Shown here in pieces: positions 1-6,673 of a stretch of DNA of 13,420 bases. Below the pieces are notes generated by a model. That model was not told the origin of the DNA. It ran no database searches and was given only the letters and a program-made list of their open reading frames with translations. Origin of the DNA: an uncultured Clostridia bacterium (GTDB lineage Bacteria > Bacillota > Clostridia > Peptostreptococcales > Anaerovoracaceae); assembly GCA_934247125.1 (NCBI GenBank), contig CAKQIZ010000053.1:1-13420 (forward strand). The letters are read 5' to 3'. Position numbers and translations under genes: made by a program. Positions within the stretch are counted from its first letter, which is position 1; every line of letters starts with the position of its first letter.

Positions 1-2
1 AT

Positions 3-35
3 ATCTACGGCATCGTAACATTCAACTGGAGATAA
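3..35 (+). CDS. 3' end of an unidentified plus-strand gene (partial)
   Basis: The third plus frame reads IYGIVTFNWR and then TAA, with codons typical of well-expressed genes here. A strong terminator with its T-tract on the plus strand follows about 80 bases later, so some plus-strand gene should end before it. Ten residues are too few to name a family. A competing reading exists: on the minus strand an open frame starts with ATG at about 63 and runs off the left edge (MMIYVYPGILSP...), with only a weak AAAGG upstream. I prefer the plus frame because of the terminator. Confidence 0.4.
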   Translation: MYGIVTFNWR

Positions 36-113
36 TATTCCCGGATATACATAGATCATCATGATCTTTAAAAACCTTTGCTTTTTCAAAGGCTGCAGGT
101 AAGATACTGCTGG

Positions 114-139
114 GCCGGCGTCTCAAGACGCCGGCTTTT
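114..139 (+). terminator. Intrinsic terminator
   Basis: GCCGGCGTC and GACGCCGGC form a perfect 9-bp GC-rich stem around a TCAA loop, followed directly by TTTT on the plus strand. On the minus strand the stem is followed by CCCAGCAG, so it should work mainly for the plus-strand gene entering from the left. Between 140 and 268 I see no gene or other structure. Confidence 0.85.
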
Positions 140-268
140 CAGCAAATGCGGTACTTCGCTGGATGATGGATAACATCTATATCCGTACCGACCCTGCTGA
201 TGAACCCGGACATGAAGGTTTTACAAATCAATCCTCCGGCATGTAAAAGAAATATTATTATACTGACG

Positions 269-931
269 TCACACCTTCAAGATAAAGTGACTTTTGTAAA
301 AATCCAGAAGTCCGTCTTTTTTCATTTTTCCGAGTTCCAGTGACAAGCCACTGCGCTCTACACCAAGGTAATCTGCAAGCTGCTGCCTTGAAAAAGGAAT
401 GTCAAATTCATATTTCCCGAGCCGCTGCGCTTCAGCAGAAAAATACGACATGAGTTTTGCACGTGTAGTGCGTTGTCCCACATGTATGAGCTTTTCACTG
501 AAACGCAGGTTTTTCTCGGCAAGCTCTCCGAGCAGGTTGCGAATGATCCTGCTGTGGTGCACACATACGGACGAACACACATTCAGTATGCGCTTTACAT
601 TCAAAAACATAGCCGTAACAGGTGTTTCGGCTACCACGCTCACATTCAGCACCGAACCGGGCGCACAGGCATAGGCGGCGGCAAAGCTCTGCCCCGGCCC
701 CGCCTTTAAAAGGATATTGCGGTTGCCCCAGATATCCTCCTGTATGATCAGAACACTACCCGACAGCACAAGACCTATCGACTCTGCCGTGTCACCGACA
801 CGCAGCAAAAACGCATCTTTCGGGAAGCTCTCTTTTTTCGTATCAAGACAGGAAAGCATGATCGCAAGTTCATTTTCGGAAATGCCCGAAAAAAGCTGAG
901 ATGATCGTATAACATGTAAAAAATCTTTCAT
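269..931 (-). CDS. Crp/Fnr-family transcriptional regulator of hcp
   Basis: A 220-residue cytoplasmic DNA-binding regulator. Residues ~12-125 form the cyclic-nucleotide-binding-like beta-roll (FPKDAFLLRVGD, then SIGLVLSGSV), followed by a dimerisation helix (~125-155) and a C-terminal Crp-type helix-turn-helix (~180-205, SRQQLADYLGVERSGLS). It has no N-terminal four-cysteine FNR cluster; cysteines are C28, C89, C119 and C123. The start is the internal ATG at 931, because AGAGGA lies 5-10 bases upstream, whereas an in-frame start at 1021 has no ribosome site and would cover the promoter. It is divergent from hcp, a pairing well known for hcp regulators that respond to nitrosative stress. Its leader contains the palindrome 946-959, which suggests autorepression. 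The ligand (haem, NO or other) cannot be told from sequence. Confidence 0.9.
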   Translation of the reverse strand: MKDFLHVIRSSQLFSGISENELAIMLSCLDTKKESFPKDAFLLRVGDTAESIGLVLSGSVLIIQEDIWGNRNILLKAGPGQSFAAAYACAPGSVLNVSVVAETPVTAMFLNVKRILNVCSSVCVHHSRIIRNLLGELAEKNLRFSEKLIHVGQRTTRAKLMSYFSAEAQRLGKYEFDIPFSRQQLADYLGVERSGLSLELGKMKKDGLLDFYKSHFILKV

Positions 932-945
932 AAAAATCCTCTTTC

Positions 946-959
946 GTTGAAAATTCAAC
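946..959. promoter_or_regulatory. Crp/Fnr-type operator shared by the regulator and hcp
   Basis: A perfect inverted repeat, GTTGAA-AA-TTCAAC, resembling the FNR-type half-site TTGA. Its centre (952.5) is 41.5 bases upstream of the hcp start predicted from the TATAAT at 982-987, the classic class II activator position. For the divergent regulator gene it lies at about +9 to +22, where binding would block transcription. A third half-site, GTTGAA at 966-971, is inverted relative to the 954-959 arm. Confidence 0.7.
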
Positions 960-987
960 CGAATCGTTGAATTAATTATACTATAAT
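959..987 (+). promoter_or_regulatory. hcp promoter (activator dependent)
   Basis: A perfect -10 TATAAT lies at 982-987. The hexamer 17 bases upstream is CCGAAT (959-964), a poor -35, as expected for a promoter that needs an activator bound at -41.5. The predicted start is near 994, giving a leader of about 115 bases. Confidence 0.6.
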
Positions 988-1003
988 CAAAGCAGCAAAT
1001 CAA
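975..1003 (-). promoter_or_regulatory. Promoter of the Crp/Fnr regulator gene
   Basis: On the minus strand, -35 TTGATT (1003-998) is separated by 17 bases from -10 TATAAT (980-975), with a predicted start near 968. This -10 abuts the hcp -10 back to back, so only one polymerase can occupy the region at a time. Confidence 0.65.
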
Positions 1004-1109
1004 GAAGACACTGTTATGCACAGAGCGAGAAATCTATTCTTCGACAGGTCGTGACCATTTGCATGAACGGAAAACGCTTGATCAAAATCAAAGAAAGCGA
1101 GGATTTAAA

Positions 1110-2705
1110 ATGGATAATAAAATGTTTTGTTTTCAGTGTGAACAAACGGCGGGGTGCACCGGCTGTACAGGACGAGCGGGTGTTTGCGGCAAAACGTCTG
1201 ATGTTGCGAAGCTGCAGGACGAGCTTACAGGAGCACTGGTCGGGTTGGCGCATGCGCTTGATAACGCCCCGGAAGTGAATGAAGGCACATGGCAGCTGAT
1301 AATCGATGGATTATTTACAACTGTCACAAACGTAAGCTTTAACGAAAAAACACTGTGCGAGCTTATCGACAGGGTACATGAGGAAAAGGCAAGCCTTCTG
1401 CCCGGCTGTGCTGTATGTTCCTCCACATGCGGACGGACCGATGATTACGATATGGAAAAAGTCTGGAATGCACAGGAGGATATCCGCAGTCTCAAGTCAC
1501 TCATCCTCTTCGGCATACGCGGTATGGCAGCTTATGCACATCATGCCATGGTACTGGGATATACCGATGAAGAAGTAAACCGCTTCTTTGCAAAAGCACT
1601 CTTTGCCATAGGCGAAGACTGGGGTATGGACGAGCTGCTGCCGATCGTTATGGAGGTCGGCGAGAAAAACCTCAAATGTATGGCTCTCCTTGACAAGGCA
1701 AACACCGAAAGCTACGGTACGCCTGCGCCTGTTACCGTTCCTCTGACCGTGGAAAAAGGACCATTCATCGTTATTTCAGGTCATGACCTGCATGATCTGA
1801 AGCTGCTTTTGGAGCAGACCGAGGGCAAGGGTGTCAATATCTACACACACAGTGAGATGCTCCCTGCACATGGCTATCCTGAACTGAAGAAATATCCGCA
1901 TCTCAAGGGTAACTTCGGCACCGCCTGGCAAAATCAGCAAAAAGAATTTGCAGAACTTCCTGCACCGGTCCTGTTCACCACCAACTGTCTTATGCCGCCT
2001 AAGGCAAGCTACGCAGACCGCGTGTTCACCACGGCGCTGGTATCTTATCCCGAAATGACTCATATCGGCGAGGACAAGGATTTCACTCCGGTCATCGAGA
2101 AGGCTTTGGAGCTGGGCGGTTATTCCGAGGACAAGACGTTTACAGGCATCAATGGCGGCAGCACGGTCATGACCGGTTTCGCACATGGTACGATACTTGG
2201 TGCGGCAGACAAGATCATCGAGGCAGTGAAGGCCGGAATGATCAGGCACTTCTTCCTGGTTGCCGGGTGCGACGGGGCACGTCCCGGCCGCAACTACTAC
2301 ACAGAGTTTGTTAAGCAGACGCCTTCCGACACAGTAGTACTGACCCTCGCCTGCGGCAAATACCGCTTCAATGACCTTGATCTCGGCGAGATCGGCGGGC
2401 TGCCTCGTCTGATGGATATAGGACAGTGCAACGATGCTTACAGTGCTATTCAAATCGCTGCTGCACTTGCCGATGCATTCGGCTGCGGAGTGAACGGCCT
2501 GCCGCTTTCCATGGTGCTTTCCTGGTATGAGCAGAAAGCTGTATGTATACTGCTGACACTGCTTTACCTTGGCATCAGGGATATCCGCCTCGGTCCTACA
2601 CTGCCGGCGTTTATTTCACCTGATGTGCTGAACTATCTCGTGGAGAATTTCAGCATCGCTCCGATAACAACGCCTGAAGAAGACTTGAAGCAGCTTCTGA
2701 AATAG
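1110..2705 (+). CDS. hcp: Hybrid-cluster protein (hydroxylamine/NO reductase)
   Basis: A cytoplasmic Fe-S enzyme of 531 residues carrying a cubane-type cluster and the Fe-S-O hybrid cluster. The family reduces hydroxylamine in vitro and is linked to NO detoxification and nitrosative/oxidative stress in vivo. The N-terminal cluster motif is C7, C10, C19, C26 (FCFQC...CTGC...VCGK). All hybrid-cluster ligands are present with spacings that match the Desulfovibrio enzyme: H225, E249, C293, C387 (VAGCDG, the persulfide position), C415 (LACGKYRF), C440 (IGQCND), E474 and K476 (WYEQK). It appears intact. The start is the ATG at 1110 because GCGAGGA precedes it and the protein then begins MDNKMFCFQC; the upstream in-frame start at 1059 has no ribosome site. 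It is monocistronic and divergent from its probable regulator. No partner reductase (hcr) gene is in the window. Confidence 0.96.
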   Translation: MDNKMFCFQCEQTAGCTGCTGRAGVCGKTSDVAKLQDELTGALVGLAHALDNAPEVNEGTWQLIIDGLFTTVTNVSFNEKTLCELIDRVHEEKASLLPGCAVCSSTCGRTDDYDMEKVWNAQEDIRSLKSLILFGIRGMAAYAHHAMVLGYTDEEVNRFFAKALFAIGEDWGMDELLPIVMEVGEKNLKCMALLDKANTESYGTPAPVTVPLTVEKGPFIVISGHDLHDLKLLLEQTEGKGVNIYTHSEMLPAHGYPELKKYPHLKGNFGTAWQNQQKEFAELPAPVLFTTNCLMPPKASYADRVFTTALVSYPEMTHIGEDKDFTPVIEKALELGGYSEDKTFTGINGGSTVMTGFAHGTILGAADKIIEAVKAGMIRHFFLVAGCDGARPGRNYYTEFVKQTPSDTVVLTLACGKYRFNDLDLGEIGGLPRLMDIGQCNDAYSAIQIAAALADAFGCGVNGLPLSMVLSWYEQKAVCILLTLLYLGIRDIRLGPTLPAFISPDVLNYLVENFSIAPITTPEEDLKQLLK

Positions 2706-2747
2706 CACTGCTTTACGAGTCATATAAAAACGGCTGCGCCGCGCCGG

Positions 2748-2776
2748 AGCAGATCAAAGGTTTTCTTTGCTCTGCT
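2748..2776 (+). terminator. Hairpin downstream of hcp, possible terminator
   Basis: AGCAGATCAAAG pairs with CTTTGCTCTGCT (11 of 12 pairs) around a GTTTT loop, about 45 bases after the hcp stop. There is no T-tract after the stem, so it may be a weak or factor-assisted terminator or a 3'-end stabiliser. Confidence 0.4.
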
Positions 2777-2812
2777 GGTGTGAAATATTTGTAGGTAGAA
2801 AAATATCAAATG

Positions 2813-2883
2813 AAAAAAGAGAACTTCCTTTCGTGTTAGTATTCAAATAGCCCAAAACAAAATGCTGATCAAGGAGGTTCTCT
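2813..2883 (-). terminator. Long inverted repeat, terminator-like on the minus strand
   Basis: AGAGAACTTCCTT (2819-2831) and AAGGAGGTTCTCT (2871-2883) are inverted copies with one mismatch, 39 bases apart. On the minus strand the stem is followed by TTTTTTC, like an intrinsic terminator with a large loop. On the plus strand the right arm contains the AAGGAGG ribosome site of the ORF that follows, so folding would hide it. It could also be the end of a degraded insertion element. Confidence 0.4.
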
Positions 2884-3066
2884 ATGTATAAGAGTATACA
2901 GCAGTTTTGCGGAAGTGACATTCATCCCAGTGCTGCTTGCCCCACGACATCTAATCTACAGCCTAAACCCTGCCGCTATTCTCCGATAATCCATTTTTAC
3001 TCAGATCAGACTAAAAGTAGATATATTTCTTACAAGAAAACCGAACTTTTCACAAGGCTCCTCTGA
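2884..3066 (+). CDS. Small unrecognised ORF with strong ribosome site, possible element remnant
   Basis: Sixty codons starting ATG at 2884 behind AAGGAGG with good spacing. The first residues, MYKSIQQF, resemble the start of some DDE transposases, but nothing after them matches a family I know, and the composition (scattered Pro, Cys, Ser) does not look like a folded domain. Its ribosome site lies in one arm of the long inverted repeat upstream. I read it as the surviving 5' end of a decayed gene, possibly a transposase; a genuine small protein is the alternative. Confidence 0.3.
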   Translation: MYKSIQQFCGSDIHPSAACPTTSNLQPKPCRYSPIIHFYSDQTKSRYISYKKTELFTRLL

Positions 3067-3108
3067 TGTCACTCACCTTAAAAAACCATGAAATACGCCA
3101 CTTTCTAG

Positions 3109-3267
3109 CTCTTATTTATCATTTCGACACACTATCTACTGCTCCCTGACAAGCTTACTAATGACTTCGCAATGCCCCGAGACGCCACTATGAATGTCAT
3201 CGGTATAAGGAAATATATCCAAGATAGAGGCGTTTGGGGGAATTTATCTACGCCATGCGCCCTGTAA
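3109..3267 (+). pseudogene. C-terminal-looking frame fragment, unknown gene
   Basis: A stretch without start codon or ribosome site, open in one plus frame to TAA, reads plausibly as protein (NDFAMPRDATMNVIGIRKY, then IQDRGVWGNL). I do not recognise it. It lies in a 580-base tract after hcp that has no intact gene and could be the 3' remainder of the gene that began at 2884, with the middle deleted. Chance is not excluded. Confidence 0.2.
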
Positions 3268-3284
3268 TAATACAGTTTTCTGCC

Positions 3285-4676
3285 TTATTTATCATCTTTT
3301 ATTTCCCAATGTCCGCTGAAGCCTCGCCCTACAAATTGTACATTCGGCATCTCTGATATTCTTCGTTTGATTGTTCGCACACTTACGCCTGTCGCTTCTG
3401 ACATCTTTTTAATTGAGATCTTTTCATTGCTTCTTATCATTTGAATCAATCTGTCTTCCAATTTATCCCGCGCATTGCCTTGGGTGCCATCTTGGGTGCC
3501 ATCTTGAGTGCCATCTTGGGTGCCAAAATTCAGATTAGGCATTATTGCAAAGAAGTTCGACCTGTCGGAATGAAATACAGGCTTTTTTGCCTCCGTGTAA
3601 TTGACCTGAAATTCATAGGCATCTATTATCTTTCCGAAGCCACTTCCTTTTCGTTCCATATAGCCAAGGCGCTCAAATACATCAGCAAGAAGTGGGTTTC
3701 TCCTTATTGAGGGAACTGAAAATAAATCTCTGTCCTGAATGGCAATACCATCAGCCATTCCTCCAGGAGAATAGATTTCCATCCGGTCATCAAAGATATC
3801 AATATGAACCTCGCTGCCATTCACAAGATAATCTCTGTGAATAAGGGCGTTTATCAATGCTTCATGATAACTGCGTTCTACATACTCCGGCATTTCTTCA
3901 CGAGAGGTTGGTGTTTTACGCCACATCTTCTTGCAATTACGTTTGATAAATTCTTCTCCATTTTCCAGAAGATAAATCAGACCGCCGGAAAACTCTGCAT
4001 CATCTAAAGCATCAATTGTACCTCCACTTTTATTAAGTCCGTTCCATCTCGTACAGAATATCCTTGACCATCTAATTGGACATTCGTCTGCAAGCAGTGC
4101 CCCTGCGTTCGTCAGATATTCATCATCAGTAGCGAGGCCGAATGAAATCATGTCTTTATCTTCAAAGCTTTTTCCTGTCCATTTCTTATATCTCTCACGC
4201 AATTTTGTAAATGCATAATCGGTCACTTTATACGGAGAAATTTGCGTATCATATGATATGTTTCTTCCCCTCATAATCAACCGTTTCTGTTCCACCGCTG
4301 TTGCCTTAACGCTTTCGTTACCTACACGAACATAAGCCGCCAGCACGCCATCTGCTGAATAGTAGTATGGTGTATCTTCTCCGGGCATTATATTGATGAT
4401 AATGAGTGTCTTATCATCGATCTTTTCAAATCTCAGCCTGAATTCCGGAATTGGATCGAGGCGCGTTTTGATTATTTCACTGATTTTTTCTGCATCTGCT
4501 TCCGGATTATCAATTCCAACAGTGTTTCCATCATCATCAATTCCGAAAATCAAAACACCTCCGACTCCATTAGCAAAAGCGCTGACACTCTTACACCAGC
4601 TTTTGGGTCTCTTTACTTCAACGGCTTGTTTTTTATCATATTCAGTTGCTTCCCCAATAAATTTCTTTATATCCAT
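3285..4676 (-). CDS. AlbA_2/Schlafen-like domain putative transcriptional regulator with HATPase_c_4 and HTH
   Basis: An intact 463-residue protein. Residues ~12-130 form the AlbA_2 (divergent AAA_4/Schlafen-like) domain: VEVKRPKSWCKSVSAFANG, then GGVLIFGIDDDG. Residues ~262-380 form the ATPase-like C-terminal domain common to this family (HEALINALIHRDY at 271-283, DRMEIYSPGGM at 297-307, GSGFGKI). A linker of four GTQ units separated by DG (385-399) precedes a winged helix-turn-helix (~405-450, ISIKKMSEATGVSVRTIKRR). Proteins of this architecture are often annotated as ATP-binding or RecG-like regulators and are frequent on mobile elements and near defence genes; no function is proven here. 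The ribosome site is weak (GAGAG). A small HTH gene lies 91 bases upstream on the same strand. Confidence 0.88.
   Translation of the reverse strand: MDIKKFIGEATEYDKKQAVEVKRPKSWCKSVSAFANGVGGVLIFGIDDDGNTVGIDNPEADAEKISEIIKTRLDPIPEFRLRFEKIDDKTLIIINIMPGEDTPYYYSADGVLAAYVRVGNESVKATAVEQKRLIMRGRNISYDTQISPYKVTDYAFTKLRERYKKWTGKSFEDKDMISFGLATDDEYLTNAGALLADECPIRWSRIFCTRWNGLNKSGGTIDALDDAEFSGGLIYLLENGEEFIKRNCKKMWRKTPTSREEMPEYVERSYHEALINALIHRDYLVNGSEVHIDIFDDRMEIYSPGGMADGIAIQDRDLFSVPSIRRNPLLADVFERLGYMERKGSGFGKIIDAYEFQVNYTEAKKPVFHSDRSNFFAIMPNLNFGTQDGTQDGTQDGTQGNARDKLEDRLIQMIRSNEKISIKKMSEATGVSVRTIKRRISEMPNVQFVGRGFSGHWEIKDDK
3480..3525. repeat. 12-bp tandem repeat coding for the TQDG linker
   Basis: Three full copies (3480-3491, 3492-3503, 3504-3515) and a 10-base partial copy of TTGGGTGCCATC, one with a single change (TTGAGTGCCATC). 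The unit is four codons long, so gain or loss of copies would change the linker length without shifting the frame. Confidence 0.9.
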
Positions 4677-4767
4677 ATTTACATTCTCTCATTCTTCGTA
4701 ATTATTATTCGATGCTATCTCATCAATGATGTTCCTTGTTAAGATGTTTTTCTGCTACTTTTCATAC

Positions 4768-4974
4768 TTACCGCTTTACATATGTGATTTCAATATCATA
4801 TCCAAGTTTCTCAAGCATCTGCACAAATGTCTTATTTACAATCTTTTCCGGACTTTTGATAAGGCGATTTACATAAGACGGTGAGGTGCCGACCTTCTCA
4901 GCAATTTCCGCCTGAGTGGTCTGCTCTTCTATGCATTTAACTTTTACATCTATTTCAATATTGTTCTTCAACAT
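4768..4974 (-). CDS. Small helix-turn-helix (XRE-like) DNA-binding protein
   Basis: A 68-residue protein consisting almost entirely of one HTH: TTQAEIAEKVGTSPSYVNR (19-37) has the typical Q-x3-A-x3-G turn, and a short C-terminal strand (YDIEITYVK) follows. It starts at 4974 behind ACGAGGA with about 8-base spacing. The upstream region is AT-rich (4990-5060) and suited to a promoter, but I cannot fix the -35 and -10 elements with confidence. It lies ahead of the AlbA_2 regulator on the same strand and may be cotranscribed with it. Single-domain XRE proteins like this are common as repressors in mobile elements, which fits the recombinase and prophage fragments just upstream. Confidence 0.75.
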   Translation of the reverse strand: MLKNNIEIDVKVKCIEEQTTQAEIAEKVGTSPSYVNRLIKSPEKIVNKTFVQMLEKLGYDIEITYVKR

Positions 4975-5061
4975 ATCTTTTTCCTCGTTATGTCAATATG
5001 GTTTCACTGTTAATTAAATTTAATATACTACATAATATTTTGATTTTCATCTGTTTTAACC

Positions 5062-5090
5062 AAAAAAGCAGCCAGGTATTTTCTGACTGC
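5062..5090 (-). terminator. Intrinsic terminator after the recombinase remnant
   Basis: On the minus strand GCAGTCAG pairs with CTGGCTGC (8 bp, one G-U) around a 7-base loop and is followed by six T. It sits 29 bases past the recombinase stop codon. Confidence 0.8.
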
Positions 5091-5118
5091 CTTCAAAATA
5101 TATGCCAATATATGCTTG

Positions 5119-5717
5119 TTACACTTCCACCTGAATCTCCAGTCCAGACTTAAATTCAACCACCAGCATTTCATCGAAAACTGTGATTTTCTCTATAAGC
5201 CTTCTGACCAGTGTATCCGAGTACTCCGTTATAGTTTCGGTCTGCTCATCAAGAAAAGTGGATAGATCATCAATACGATCCTTTACATCCTTTCGCATGG
5301 CCGCTTCAGTCAGAACCTGCTGCCGGTCTTCTCTAAGCTGGATAATGCCTTCGCCAATCTCATCAATCTTCTCCTGCTGCCTGCATCCAGAAACTCCGTC
5401 TGCCTTTGCCTGATTGCCTCGTCGATTTCTTCAAGCCTTGCATCACTGTCCTCTTCCAAAACCGAGCGTATGTTTTCCTGTAGCTTTGGTATGATAGCAT
5501 CTTTCCTTGACCATGCATCATTGACTGCTGTAACAACCGCTGCCTGCAAAACTTCCTCATGAATAGTTCTTGCCGGGCAATCAATACCGCTGCTTTTCTT
5601 AAGCACCCTGCTTACGCACCTCCATACCGTCGATTTACATCCTCGGTTGTTCCATTTTATCCTGCGAAAAATATCTCCGCAGCGCCCACAAACAACAATA
5701 CTTGATAACGCATATCT
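5119..5717 (-). pseudogene. Large serine recombinase, 3' part only, frameshifted
   Basis: Only the zinc-ribbon, coiled-coil and C-terminal parts of a large serine recombinase remain. Reading from 5717: [19 protein letters not shown], then [13 protein letters not shown], then CPARTI, the cysteine ribbon typical of element integrases. A helical region ([29 protein letters not shown]) follows. Near 5376-5384 one base appears lost: the frame that stops at 5310 carries the first part, and the next frame continues [20 protein letters not shown] to the normal C-terminus EFKSGLEIQVEV and TAA at 5121-5119. The catalytic serine domain and most of the recombinase domain are absent, so the gene is dead. 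Its 5' edge is a deletion junction with the small gene upstream. Confidence 0.9.
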
Positions 5718-5863
5718 GGAGGTGATATTATTCCCATATCAAGGAGTTTTCTTGTTATCTCCTCCGCCAATATATAGTCATATTCGTTCTGCATTTCCTC
5801 ATCTGTCGGTCTTGGGATATCTATGTAGGAAATATTCCCGTCTATAATCTTTGCCACCTGCAT
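5657..5863 (-). pseudogene. Small SHOCT-like protein gene, 3' end fused to the recombinase remnant
   Basis: It starts at ATG 5863 behind a perfect GGAGGTG ribosome site; the first ~48 residues look native, with a helical ending like SHOCT-type proteins ([19 protein letters not shown], then IISPPD). Small genes of this type commonly precede serine recombinases in clostridial integrative elements. After about residue 48 the frame enters recombinase DNA in the wrong register ([15 protein letters not shown]) and stops at 5657, so the natural C-terminus has been replaced. The deletion junction is near 5712-5720. A short fused peptide might still be made. Confidence 0.65.
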
Positions 5864-5917
5864 AAAAAAACACCTCCTACCAGGTAGCCACCGCAAGAAA
5901 TGTAATCTGACGATTTA

Positions 5918-6452
5918 TCAGTCCTTCATATAAAAATCGCAAACATATCCATCGGCTCTTAAAATCAGTCCCTCAGCCCAAGGCGGGACTCTGCTCATCT
6001 GTTCGCATATCGCTTTCAGACTAACTTTAGGGTCTGCTTCTATAATCAGAACATGTGCCACGATGCTGCAAAAGCGAATGGTCTTCATGGCATACATCAG
6101 TATATCCCTTGATGTTGCCTGAACGATGTTTTCAACAAACTTCGGACCGTAACTTTCTATACGCTCCCATTTCTTTGTGCCACCTACGCCTTCATAGGTG
6201 ACCGATTCGCCGCCGAAACGATTCTCACCTATACTATGACAGCGTTCTGCCGGAAGGCAGCGTTATAAAAAGCATGCCACTTTGATAAAAGAACTTTATG
6301 CCCTTTACAACCTGTGGCTTTCTTTTTTTAACAACCTTTTTTACTGCAGCATCTATCTCTCGCCAAAAGCGAACAATATTCGGATCGGACTGTCTCCAGG
6401 CATTTACAAGCGACTGCAATTCATCTTCATCCAGCACCATGTCAAGAGCCCC
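5918..6452 (-). pseudogene. Phage-type family A DNA polymerase, 3' part, catalytic motif deleted
   Basis: The C-terminal third of a prophage DNA polymerase I-like protein: GALDMVLDEDELQSLVNAW, then NPNIV-type helix (SDPNIVRFWREID), SGMLFITLPSGR, then after a small frameshifting deletion at about 6230-6236 GENRFGGESVTYEG, KKWERIESYGPKFVEN, ATSRDILMYAMKT, and the end LRADGYVCDFYMKD with TGA at 5920-5918. Family A polymerases have the motif C sequence V-H-D-E-L; here the sequence is AHVLIIEAD, so exactly His-Asp-Glu is missing (junction 6049/6050). The fingers and earlier motifs are absent. It begins at a deletion junction inside a tape-measure fragment. Confidence 0.88.
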
Positions 6453-6673
6453 CCATACTCTGCCTCGGTCGCATCCACCGTCTTCTTAACTCCGGTAAAT
6501 GCTGTTTCCCAGTCCATCGCTGCCTTTACACCGACTGCACCGGCTGCGGCAGCCGCGGCTGACACGGGAACTAAAGCCTTCCCGACACCAGTTATAGAGT
6601 TTCCGACCGACTTTAGCTTATCGCCTGTTGCGGCAATCTTCTGAAGTGCCGTAGCAGATTTATTTACTTTAGA
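6450..6673 (-). pseudogene. Phage tail tape-measure protein, N-terminal fragment
   Basis: From the codon after the TAG at 6676-6674 the frame reads SKVNKSATALQKIAATGDKL, KSVGNSITGVGKALVPVSAA, then an Ala-rich hydrophobic stretch, AAMDWETAFTGVKKTVDATE and AEYGG. This is the usual N-terminal pattern of tail tape-measure proteins of phages of Gram-positive hosts. About 75 residues remain from a protein that normally has many hundreds. It has no start codon: upstream it runs in the same frame into a different gene, separated only by TAG. Downstream it changes into DNA polymerase sequence within 6449-6457. Confidence 0.75.

Noticed and set aside
264..271. Perfect palindrome TGACGTCA at the regulator stop codon
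   Set aside because: Eight bases, located at a gene end with no promoter nearby; expected by chance at this length.
1776..2453. A 225-codon open frame antisense to hcp
   Set aside because: It lies wholly opposite the strongly supported hcp gene, has no ribosome site and resembles no family; it is a codon-bias shadow.
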